From: Nymphaea colorata
Taxonomy: Eukaryota; Streptophyta; Magnoliopsida; Nymphaeales; Nymphaeaceae
Length of the DNA stretch: 64,000 nt
Reading direction: 5' to 3'
Assembly (NCBI RefSeq): GCF_008831285.2
Contig: NC_045147.1
Coordinates: 17,772,854 to 17,836,853, forward strand
The first letter of the stretch is position 1, and each line of letters opens with the position of its first letter. The notes below the pieces were generated by a model. That model was given only the letters and a program-made list of their open reading frames with translations. It searched no databases and had not been told where the DNA came from. Shown here piece after piece: positions 12,413 through 23,778 of this stretch. The translations under genes were made by a program, and so were the position numbers.

Positions 12413-14359
12413 ATACAAAAATAAAAGTTACGTATATATAATATAATGTGTTAAAACAGTGACAATTTCTTTTTCTGGTTTTACCATACCATGTAATTTT
12501 TTTTTTTTTGTAGTTATTCAGATGTTCACATGTTAAAAGGGTATAACTTGATACCAAAATCTGTTTTGCATACATGTAAGATGAGTTTTGAAAACAAATT
12601 TATTCCATGCTTGGAATTCTCCACACTGGAGGTTAGTCCTCCAACCCTTCACCAAAATATGAAAATACAAGCAGAAACAGATGAACAAATATAATAAATC
12701 TGGCCAGAGGATCATCGACCTTTCTCGAACTCGGCCAAGAGCAAGCATCGTCGCGGCATCCAAAATTGGTTCCAAACAGGAAAAAGGAAAACATAGGCGC
12801 GTACATATTTCCCAACATCTTCTTGTATGAAATTTGAACACTAACGAACAACCCATCATAATGTTACCGTCTAGGAAGGCGTTTGATGGCAGCTTCGAGT
12901 TGCAAGTGGGCAAGGAAAACTTTTGAATCCGAACAAGTTTTCTCTTACTTGATGGCATGGAATAATCATCCAAGAAAAAAATTCTTTGTTGTTTGATGAA
13001 ACCGGAAACTGTATGGTTGAAAAAAAATGTTACCGTTGGTTGCCCTCTATTTGCAAGTGCCCTATTGATTTTCTTCCACTCCAAATCCTTTGGAAAAGGA
13101 CAAGCAACATGCAACCGTGACCATGGTTTTTCATTTATTAGGAAATTTCCGTGCAATACTTAATGACTTCGACACCTTCGGCTGAGAAAACTCGTCCACG
13201 GCAACATATTTATTGCTATTCTTTTTATCTGTTTACAGGAGCTAAGGGCTTTCTTCATCTGTTTGCAGAAGCGAAGGGCCAGATGAAATTGGAATGGAAG
13301 CATTATTCCTGGTTTCATTTTTGTAGTGTTTGATGACCTCAAATTTAATTCCAAAAAAATGTTCTGCCATTTGCTTAAATGGCGAAAACATTCTGCAATT
13401 CTGGAATGATTAATATAAACCATTGGAACTCCTCCATTCTTCTACTGTTTCATCCCTGTTACAGATCAATTAATAAATTGCTGCGATTTCTGAAAGAGAG
13501 ACAATAACCATGCAATTCATGTACTAATTTTGTCCTGGACAGCACAAAATTCAAACCAGAAATTCTGCCAGATGTACAAAAATACATTACATTTACATTG
13601 TTGGTGCTGAGTTGTTCAGGATCCGAAGATAGTTTATGCTTAAGGAGCTAAAAAGACCTAAAACGTTTACCATGATATAAGGATGCACAAATAGTCTCTG
13701 TCAGGAGGAAGGACTACGTTATAGGAATACAGTGTTGATGACATTTCACAATATTAAGATCAGTTTGTGCTCAAGTAAACTTAAAGTTCAGAGATCCCAG
13801 TAAACATCATGCAATTCATGAGAAGATAGAGAAAAGGCATTACCATTTCATCAATTCTAAATGGTGAATCAAAGAAGCTATACAACCAACGTTTCGTTTG
13901 CAGAAGCTTGCTTTTTGGAGCAAAGAAATTCACAAGGATTTCAATTGGTCATGGCCACTTCATAATTATGAAGAGTAAAGACTCTTGCTGTACAAGCAGA
14001 AAGGATTACTAGGTCTGTAGATTCCAGTGAACATGTGCGTAACAAACAAATTGATATACATAGAAAAATATTAAAGCAAATCTTAATCGTGTTACCAGGC
14101 AAAATTACCTTGGCAGGAAACACATAAATAGGCCTTGATTTTGGGAAAGAAAATGCCGAAGTATATCTACCATGCAGTTTACACTGCTCGTCCTAAGCAG
14201 GTTCAAAATGATAAAAAGTAGTAGATTGTAGTAACATATTAACAGTAAAATGCTTTCAGCTGCATGAGAATGCTATTATCAGATAACCAAGTGGCAGAAA
14301 CTGTGTTTGGTGGAAAAACAAACAATTTGACAAAGCAACACTTAAAATACCTCGATATG

Positions 14360-14760
14360 TAAACTAACAGCATCAAATGTATCATAAGATTGCATGCTCA
14401 GCGAATAACAAAAGCCAGTAACAGCGGAATTTCACAAAACAGCAGTTTAATGTTCTCTGGAACATGCATATCAAAAAAGAAGAGGCATCACTTAAACTAA
14501 CAGCATCAAATGTATCATAAGATTGCATGCTCAGTGAATAACAAAAGACAGCAACAGTGGAATTTGACAAAACAGCAGTTTAAAGTTCTATGGGACATGC
14601 ATATCAAAAAAGAAGAGGCATCACTTAAACAAACAGCATCAAATGTATCATAAGATTGCATGCTCAGTGAATAACAAAAGCCAGCAATAGTGGAATTTGA
14701 CGAAACAGCAGTTTAAAGTTCTCTGGAACATGCATATCAAAAAAGAAGGGGCATCACTTG
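14360..14760. repeat. 133-bp tandem repeat, three copies
   Basis: The phrase CATCAAATGTATCATAAG recurs at 14371, 14504 and 14637, exactly 133 bases apart. The full unit is repeated with only scattered substitutions; copies end near 14492, 14625 and 14760. High similarity suggests recent duplication. No open frame or known motif explains it. Confidence 0.93.
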
Positions 14761-16120
14761 CTTTTGTCCAGTTCTCTGTGCACTATGGCAACAAAGGAGA
14801 AACATCTAACAAATAAATTAACTTACAGAATTGCATACATTTGTAAGCAGAATGTGGGGCTATAACAACATAACAAGGACATTGGCAACCTTACAAGAAA
14901 GGAGGAAAGAACAAACAAAAGTACTTCAAATCCTACCATCTTCCATTATTTCATGACATATGGAGCTGGCATCGTTCAAGATAGATCCTCCAGATTTTTC
15001 AGCCGATGAAGAATGTTCATATGCAATCCCAACTTCTGCTAGTTGTAAAGGTATGTCATTATCATCTGATTGTTTTTGGTTCCTTCTTAAGTCTTCTAAC
15101 AACTGCTATTGTGCATGTGGTCCTCAACCTGGCATAAAGAAACCATTAACTTCTTTATGAGCTCCTCCCAGACCCACCACAGGTAAATATCCACCGACTT
15201 AAAAAACACAAACATAAAGAAAGAGTAAAGCTTTCACAGCGGTTAGCAAAAGTTGTGAAACAACATGCTTCTCAAGCAGAATACGCTGAAAATTGCATGT
15301 TCCAGCAATTAACAAAAGCTGATGAAGACACTGAGAACGTGAAGAAACCCCCATCCAGAAAATCCTCAAGCCAATAAATTCAAATCCTTGAAGGAAAACC
15401 GGCAAAAGTTAAAGAGGAAAAACAATCCCCAGAAAATAGGTGCTTTTGAAAGGACAAAAGTATAAATCAAACAAAATCTTTACCAGTAACTTTCTCCTTA
15501 ACCATCGGACAAAGGAACAAAAAGAAAATATGAAAAGTTAAATAAATGGAAAGAAAGAATGAATCCAGAAAACCAAGACAAAGGTAAGGAAAGGAATGTC
15601 ACATGAAAGTCCCCAACAAAGAAACAAAGAAAAAGAAAGGGGCGAAATTGCTAGCAATCAAAGTACCTAGATGAGAGAGAGATTCAGGTTGAAGAACTCA
15701 GAGGCCTGCAAGATGATACCATCACGGCCAGGCTCTGGGACCTTATTGTCCTGCAGGACACTCATGCTCTTTCGCTAGTTCTTCTCATGGTTCGCCCACT
15801 TCTGCAGAAGTTGGAGTTGTTCCCAAGCTCATGCTCTTGATGCCTCTATTGAATGCCAACCGACCCTGCCCCTGTGTTGGTCACCGCAAAGGTGAAGATG
15901 GTAAAGCAGAAGATAGGCATGATGATAGCAAACATGACAAGCATGTAGGTAGATCAGCAACAGCCACAATACCCTGCACCATGCAACAACACCACAGCAG
16001 CCATGATACGCTAAACAAAGAGAAGCCCAAACGGGCAAAAAAAAGTTAGTTCCAGAAAAAAAAACAGACCCCTCCGGATCCAACTTTTATTCTGGAATGC
16101 ATATTCCAAGTTTGATGCAT

Positions 16121-16246
16121 AAGGATGGTTCTTGAATTTTTGGAAACTTATTATGGATGAACAAATGATTTCTTGTCCATTGCAAGGATGGTTTTTAAAG
16201 TTTTGGAAACTTATTCTGGATAAACAGAGGATTTCTCTTACATCAA
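16121..16246. repeat. 63-bp tandem duplication
   Basis: A unit starting AAGGATGGTT at 16121 recurs at 16184 with several mismatches. It creates a repeated peptide in the open minus-strand frame there, but that frame has no other sign of coding. Confidence 0.85.
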
Positions 16247-17709
16247 TGGGCCATAAGACCAAAAGGAAAATCAGATTCTTGAGACCAAATAACAACAATG
16301 AGCCAATAACCACCTTGAGGTGCATTTTCCAGTTTCCATCATGCACATGTCGTGATGCCAAATGCCTCAATGTGCAACCAATAACTATAAGCAAAACTTT
16401 ACCAACAGAAATGAACGAAATCGCATAAAAGTACATTGAACAAAGTATTGTTTTCATTTTCTCCATCATACAAAAGTGCCTTGCATACACTTTACCATAA
16501 ACAACATTACTGCATTGAAGAATTTTCTCCTATCCACATGATATTGTTTGCTATTTCGACATCTACAGCTCTGCAGCTATTTTCTGCTTTTGCAGACCAT
16601 AACAATACGACTCACTTCTTCACAAACAATCAAAGTTTCTCATGATTGTTACCATTGTTGCCAATGTCATTGCATTTTGTTACAGAAGTTTGTGAATTTC
16701 AACCACGTAAGGCTTGATACTTGATAGAAACTATTTATGAACTAGATCTTGCTCCAAGAAAGTTCTCCTTTGAAAGCCACATAGGTAATAACAAGGCCAA
16801 ACCAACCTTCCAAGAAGATATATTTGTTTAGCACCTTGAAATGAAGCAGAAAGTGTAGATGCGCATTCCTAGCACAATGTCAAGGATATTGGTGCATAGA
16901 GAAACAAAACTTTCAATACGCAAATGTTTATTTCTAGGGTAAACACAAGAATTTACATCTCTACTGTCAGATGCTTTAAAACGTTGCACATCGCTATTCA
17001 TTATAGTCCCATTTTCTTTTCAGGAAGTCCATATTGGTTATGAATTTCCAACAGAATTTAACTGTAAAAAGGTTTCCTTATCCCACAAAAGTTAATTGCC
17101 AAAAGGTTACCTCCCAAAGTATGAATGTGCAATTCCCTGCCCACTAGAAACATCACTCCCAACCAGATCGTAAAAAAACAAGACATTGTCCAAGAGAAAA
17201 ACCTTCAATTTCAAACTTCAATGATAAATTGTTGATAATATACAACTGAGTACCACCAACAAGATCTGCTCCCCCAGAAGAGCTTAATAAAACAAACTTA
17301 ATCAACGAAAGATATATCATGTCAGCTGTACTCTTAACTACTGCAAGCAGCATAAGCTCTCTGCCAAAATAGTTGCCTATGTCGGAAGTGCCTGTGCCTT
17401 CCACTCCAGTTCACTTGTATAACATATCTTCTGCTCCTTCAACCTTGCTGCTGATTGCCAGTTGGCAAGGATTCTACATATGAACACCCAAGGCAACTCA
17501 GATAAAGGGTAATTATAAAACATGAAAACTATCCGATAATTTCAGAAGACATGCACATAAATAACAACAGTCATAACCACTATGCTTCAAAACAACATTA
17601 TTTATCTCAAACGATATATAGAACAGAAAGATGACTTCGCTCCTATACTTCTGTCCTCATCCAGAAGGCTGTTCTCCCACTTGAAGTCTGCAACTCATCC
17701 TCAGCTCCA

Positions 17710-17713
<4 letters not shown>

Positions 17714-17768
<55 letters not shown>
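17714..17768. repeat. (CT)n microsatellite
   Basis: A pure CT dinucleotide run of about 27 units lies roughly 1 kb downstream of NDC80. Confidence 0.97.
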
Positions 17769-17769
<1 letters not shown>

Positions 17770-18803
17770 AGCAATGGGAAGAAAGCAAAAAACAAGCAAG
17801 ATGAAGGCGAGGCTATGAGGCAAGTTCTGACCAGCAGAATTGTTTTCCCCCAATAAAAGTCAGACCCCCTCAAGGTTAAGTTGTTAACTTTACCCTGAAA
17901 TTTAGGAATTCACCTAAAATTCCAGAATTTTCTACTAGTATCCGACAGATGAAATCTTTCTTTCAAAAATGGATTTCATGATTTCATCTTCTCCACATCA
18001 AACATGCCGCAAGGGAAAAAAAATAAAGAAAAACTATTTGCAAAGTACCTTAAAGGGCATTTCTTTCGCAGTCGCAAGAGAGTCGACGAAATAATGCAAA
18101 AATTGAATGCATAGAATGCACCAACATGCCCCAAATGCCACAAAACACACATATGCCATATTCTCATTCTTGGGATGCCAGAAACACAACATCTTGTCTC
18201 TGGAATCCTAGGAATGGAAACCAAACATACTCTTCAGTAGCAGAAACCATGCAGCATTACCATGTCATGTAGTCAAGCTACCCAAATACAAACGAAGGAT
18301 CAACTGTTAAAAGCATAATTGCATAAATGCAAATAGTTCAGTTCAGCAAAACTTCACCATTATATTTCTTTAGTTTTTTCTCAGTTTCTTATAGGCTCTT
18401 ATTCATTTCAGTCACCTAATTTGAAACTCCCAAGATGGAGCCACTTCATCTATCGAGCAACGCATGAACTAACAAGTGGTTTTACTTAAAAATTTAAAAA
18501 TCAAAGTTATTCCAACTTATTTAACAGTTGATCCAAATGCATATTCTTAGGGTGTTAAGCTTACAATGAAAACCCATCCTTGGCCAGCAGCTTCTGCTAC
18601 TGTCCAACTGATTTAACACATCAAGGCATTCTAAAAGTGACTAACAGTTTATATAATTCAACATACATCCAAAGGACCAAAAGGCTGTATACAAAGAACT
18701 GGATCTGAACAAATTATTGTCAACAGCCCAAAAAGCACAACATTAGAAGGAAACCCTGCATATAAACATGCAACAATTGAATGCCCAATCCACAGAGGAA
18801 ATG

Positions 18804-19114
18804 TCATACCTGATTGCCCCATCTTGTACTCCAGGAGGTCTTATGAGCCTCTGCAATCCAATCTAAAGTTTCCTGCACAGCAGACTTCATTGATGATAAG
18901 ACCTGTTCATTGTGTTCTTTGTGCTCTACTATGGCCTGAAAAAGCTGTAGAAGCTCATGACCACATGCTTGGACTTCCTCATCATATTGCCCTTTTACTT
19001 TTTCATGTTCCAAATCCACAGCCTGCAAAATCATGGTACCCACTAAATGAACAGACACCTATGATCCATCACCATCTAATTAAGTTCATGCATAATAACC
19101 CAAATATTCACACA

Positions 19115-19152
<38 letters not shown>

Positions 19153-22100
19153 AATGGTAGCAGCAGCAGTCAGAAGCCCAGAACAAAACTATAGAAGAAA
19201 AAGAAGAAATGCCTATAAGCACAGAATGGTCACACGTATTAATAATCACAATCTTATAACATAACAAATGCAACATGAAATACCTTAAGTGCATAAATCG
19301 TTGAAAGTGGTTACAGAGAAAGTACAGGTATGAGTAGACTCTCGCTATAGTTCAATAAGCGCAAGGTTCACAATTGAAAAGGCATTTATTGTTGCCATAA
19401 AAGGCATGAACTTTTGTAACAAGAGGAGGAAAACAAGCATAATTCACTGATAACAGAAAAAGGGAGAGTGGAAAACCTTCAAACGCTCTTCAGCTTCTTT
19501 CAACTGTTTATCTGCAAGTTGCCTCTTTTCTTCAACATCTTCTTGTATCTTTTTGAGAGACGTTGCACAATGAGAAATGTACTCTTGCGTATCCTTTTTT
19601 AAAGAACTCTGGTGAACTTCTGCCTGCAGAATGTTTTCATTTCCTATCAGACGACTGCAGTTAATGACAGAGAATACTGATATTTACATATAGATAGTAA
19701 TGCTGGCCGCCTACTTGTCTCAAATATTCCCAAAACCTTGACATATCAATCATAAGGACTTGAACATGGGAGTAGCTGGAGTTACTTGAAGCAAACTCAT
19801 GGCTTATAAAGAATCTTTTATGCCTACACGGTAATTATTTAGAAGGAACCTCTCATAGGCTATCGGCAGCCAAAGGTAACAAGATTCTTTTGAAGATTTT
19901 CAGATAGACCAAAATAGACTATGAACTTCTATAGTTTCAGGAGAAAGAGAGAGACAGAGTGAGGGAGGGAGGGGGACTGCATTGGAGATTTTAAGATAAA
20001 CCTTTTCTATCTTCGCTAGCAGCAATTTGTTGCCATTTTGCTTCGCATCTATTTGTGCTGAGGTTTCATGTAACTGCTGTTGTAGAGCAACTAAATCCTC
20101 CAAACTTTCCTTAGAAGATTTCTTTGTCTCATCAAGAAAAGAAAGTTGTACTGGCTTGATCATTCTCTTGTAGTCGACTCCAAACACTTCAACTGCTGTA
20201 GACCCCTCACTATTCAGCTTAAAGCAGAAATCACTGCCAGCTTTCAACCTGAGCAGAGAACAGAAGAAGACAAATCCATGACCTAAAATTGTCATTCAAA
20301 CTTTCAAAATAGATAATATCCAAGTAATGGTTATGGTTCCTGCATTTATTTACAGTTTAGCTCATCTTTCACATGTAACTAGGTAGATTCGGATTTCTAC
20401 TGTGAGCATATTATATTCAATTTACTAAAAAGTTTGTTTGTTTTTGTGTAAGACGTGTGTATGGTTGTGCCTGCAAGTTTTCATTTGAACCCAGAAACAC
20501 TATAGACCATGACACAAGATGGTAGAGGTTTCATTATACATGATGGCCATATTTTCTCAAAAACCATACGTGTAATTTATATTCAAGCCACTTCCATGCT
20601 CGACATGTTATAATCTACATCTCCTGTGGAACATTCACCCTTGTGTTTTGGGCATGCTGTCTGAGTGTTGAGCATGAATTTGATACTATCAACAATTATT
20701 TGAATTATGAGTTATGACTAACTCCTGTGTTCAATCTGAGGAGATATTGAAGTCTTTTATATCACATTGAATATATCACTCTTCTGAGACAACAATAAAA
20801 GAGTTAAAAGCTGAGTGATGTGTGACATGTGTCTGTCTATCAGATGAAAAAGGTTCGCAAAGATAAAATCCCCTTCTCTTTAACATTTCCCATCAGCTTA
20901 AATAGCAAGGGCTCACATATCCAACAAATTTTTGGATTAGAAATTATCATTTCCGTTATCGAAGATTGCAATGTTGAAAGTTGAGATTGACTAACTTGAG
21001 CTACACAGAAACATTTGGGATTTTTTAAATTCCTTCCAGAATTTGCATACAGTGAAAAACAAAAGAAAATTTAATATAGTAAATAAAAAGTGAAAAGAAT
21101 ATTAAAGTACGTATAAGAGAGAACAGAACCTCAAGTTTTAACAAAAAATCCCAAAACCAAATATCCAGGTACATTTGCCTTGCATGAGTGAATTCAAAAC
21201 CAGGATGCTTCACACTTGTACAAAAGATGACACGTTTAAAATCTGTCGAGAAGCACCAGCAAACTCTAACAGTGCAACATGCTACTGATGCATTTCTCGA
21301 TCTTCCGAGGTTAGTTCCCACGTTTTAATAGATCAATTTTTTTTTAGTACTTTCAGATCCATTAGCTTAATTATTCAATTGAATCAATTCTTGGCAATAT
21401 AGCAATAATCTCCCTATGTTATTAATCTGATTTTCAAAATGTAAGGCATTGTATGCCTTCTGGAGGCTTTTTACATATAAATGACCCGAAAAGATTATTC
21501 CTCGGGTAGAGAGTTGAATTTCTTCAATGTTCAATTCAAAGAAGCTTTACCGCATTTGTTTTCTCATCTCAAAAGATACAGCCTGGTCTACATAGAGAAC
21601 AACATATGTGTAGCTCTAAAAGAAAAGCGTATCGAACAACACTATTATTTTTTAACCATGCTCCACCTCAAAAAGTGAATAACATGTTTAATCCAGGTGT
21701 CAAATAATAAATGAGTAGATACGTTGCGCAAAATGCACATTTTTGGACCAATAAATCATAATTTATCTATATACATAGTTGTTCGTAAAGCTTATGCGCA
21801 ACGTCAAGCAAAAACTTATATCAGACAGGAATTCGCAATAAGTCGATGATGTATCGTTGTTAGAGGCCGACAGGCTTGTCATCTATCTTAGAGGTCAAGA
21901 GATGGACGCAATAAGGAAAAGGAAGTTTCGCCAAGAACAGTGATTTAAATTTTCTAAAGAACAAAAAACCGCTCACCGCTTAATTGCCTGGTTAGAGTCT
22001 GCGATTAAGCACTCCACTTCCTTCAACACATTTGCAGCCGATGCCTGCAACTCCCAACTCTTCTCTTCCCACCCAATCTTTGTCTTCTCTATCTCTGCAA

Positions 22101-23076
22101 CCTCGTTCTCAACAGCCTGAACTTCTCTCCTCATCTTATCCACATCCCTAACGTTGACCGTCTGTGCGTCGATTTTTTTCCTCAACTCTGCGTTCTCCGC
22201 TAATATCCTCTCCTTTTCCTTCAATCTCTCCTCCAGATCCCGTCCTCTATTCTCCAGTGACGCCTCCAAGTCCTTCGTCCGGCTCACAAGCTCCTTGACC
22301 AGCAAAGAAAACTTCTGTATGTCCGCCTTAAGCAAGCCCTTGTCCTTCTCGAGAACCTCCCTTCGCAAAGGGCGGCCCTTGATTCCCTGAACCTTCGCCT
22401 CCAGATCAGCCACTTGCTTCTCCATCGCCTCGAGATTCTGCATGGAGACGGCGTTCTGCTGCTCCAACTTCGAGATGTATTCCTTATCGATCTCACTGAC
22501 GGCCTCATCGTCGCCCCGGAGGAAGTGGCCGTAGCTCAGAGCAATGTACTGAAGCAATTCGTTCTCGGCGAAGAAGGTCGACGAATCGGATGCCAGGTGT
22601 TCCTTGTACTTGAGTGCCTGCACCAGCCAGTGGAGCGTGGCGAGGAGAGTCGGCCATGAGTGCGGAGCGCCCGGCCCCTTGAGAATACTCTTGTTGAACT
22701 TTATCGGGCAGCCCAAACACCTCAAGACAATAAGCAGATCGTCCTCCATCTTTTTGCCGACGTCCCAGTCGAATCCCAAAAGAACGAAGCGGAACGTCTC
22801 CTTGATGTCCTTCTCGCTCGGGAAAGGCTTCAGGGTTAGGGTTATGTGGAAAGAGTGGGAGGAAAGGTAGGAATTGATCGACCGGATGGCGGATTGCTGG
22901 TAGTGCCGGTCACTGATGGGAAAGGCTTCGGTCTTCGACTGGATGGACGATGACCTGCGGCTGCCAATCAAACTCGCGTCGGAGTCCCGGCGGCCGGGGG
23001 CGGAGACCTTCCAAGATTCATTGGCTCCGCGACCGTCCGCCGCCTGGTAAATCGACGATCCCCGCCGCGCCTTCAT
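18804..23076 (-). CDS. NDC80: Kinetochore protein NDC80 (HEC1 homologue), four exons
   Basis: Exons are 21977-23076, 20002-20248, 19477-19623 and 18804-19022, all with GT-AG junctions and a continuous frame; together they encode 570 residues, close to plant NDC80 length. Residues about 55-165 form the calponin-homology microtubule-binding head (SDRHYQQSAIRSINSYL ... APHSWPTLLATLHWLV). The rest is coiled coil, rich in Glu and Lys heptads (from about 200 to the end), which pairs with NUF2 and joins SPC24/SPC25. NDC80 is the outer-kinetochore subunit that attaches spindle microtubules in mitosis and meiosis. The N-terminal tail is basic with Arg-Arg-X-Ser sites. The start is the first ATG of a GC-rich exon. 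The TGA stop lies inside a donor-like CAG|GTATGA, so a further small terminal exon cannot be ruled out. Confidence 0.93.
19109..19153. repeat. Compound (CA)n(GA)n microsatellite in NDC80 intron 3
   Basis: A CA run passes into a GA run inside the 454-base third intron of NDC80 (19023-19476). Confidence 0.95.
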
Positions 23077-23258
23077 CTCTCTCTCCCTCTCCCTTCCCCT
23101 CCCCTCCCCTGCAGCGCTGAAATCCTACGAAATGTGTGCTGCGGATTTGCATCAAAAGGGGACGACGACGCGTTACGGATAGAAATGAAAATGAGGCAAC
23201 AAAGGACCGGTAACACATGGTTGAGTGTGAGAAACAAGCCAAGAAACTTCCCTACCTC

Positions 23259-23264
23259 CACGTG
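23259..23264 (-). promoter_or_regulatory. G-box upstream of NDC80
   Basis: A palindromic CACGTG with flanks CCACGTGG lies about 180 bases upstream of the NDC80 start codon. I saw no clear E2F or MSA (mitosis-specific) element in the same 200 bases, although cell-cycle control is expected. It is a motif match only. Confidence 0.3.
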
Positions 23265-23744
23265 GTTATGTGGATCTGATGTAAGTGGATATCATATCCT
23301 ATTGAAATCCGAACTGCAACCCCCAGATTCAATTCGTCCCTTATCTAAAATTCCAAAAGTTTGGAAATACAAAAGGAAAGAGGGAGGGTTTCGGCTGCTA
23401 GTGTCACCCCAATATATAAATCTTACAACTTCAAAAGATTTTTTGTGCTTCTGAAATCATTAGTTACATTAGAAAGAAAAATAACTAAGGTTGCATATGA
23501 TTAATCAGATCCGCAGTGGTAGTCGCCCACAAACAAATCAAAATATTATTTCACATAATACAATTTACAGATTTCACGTCAATACTATGCATCAGCAATG
23601 TAATCCCGATATAAGACTACTCTTGCTGCCCTGTACTTTTGTCTGTGCATGGTATATGCAGCTTTTAGTATGCGCATTTCAACATATCGTATATACAATG
23701 TCACATGCTCAAGTATATCATTTACCTATCGTGTTATTTTGTAA

Positions 23745-23749
<5 letters not shown>
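23265..23749. other. Spacer between NDC80 and NSP2
   Basis: About 485 bases between the NDC80 upstream region and the NSP2 3' end. It should hold the rest of the NDC80 promoter and the NSP2 3' UTR. No other feature is recognisable. Confidence 0.6.

Positions 23750-23775
<26 letters not shown>
23750..23775. repeat. (TA)n microsatellite at the NSP2 3' end
   Basis: The TA run starts three bases beyond the NSP2 stop codon, so it should be the first part of that gene's 3' UTR. Confidence 0.95.
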
Positions 23776-23778
23776 CAA

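Larger units (their letters stand above)
11816..18803. other. Intergenic DNA between the PPR and NDC80 genes
   Basis: About 7 kb with no supportable gene. The left end holds the PPR promoter and the right end the 3' flank of NDC80. Open frames on the minus strand at 12533-13156 and 16011-16490 are long for this composition but have no recognisable domain. The stretch contains a TA/TG microsatellite, a 133-bp tandem triplication, a 63-bp tandem duplication and a long CT run, all listed separately. Confidence 0.6.

Noticed and set aside
12533-13156. Minus-strand 207-codon open frame
   Set aside because: It has no ATG at its upstream end, no recognisable domain, and base composition like the surrounding non-coding DNA.
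22154-22870. Plus-strand open frames opposite NDC80 exon 1
   Set aside because: They are antisense shadows of the coiled-coil coding sequence.
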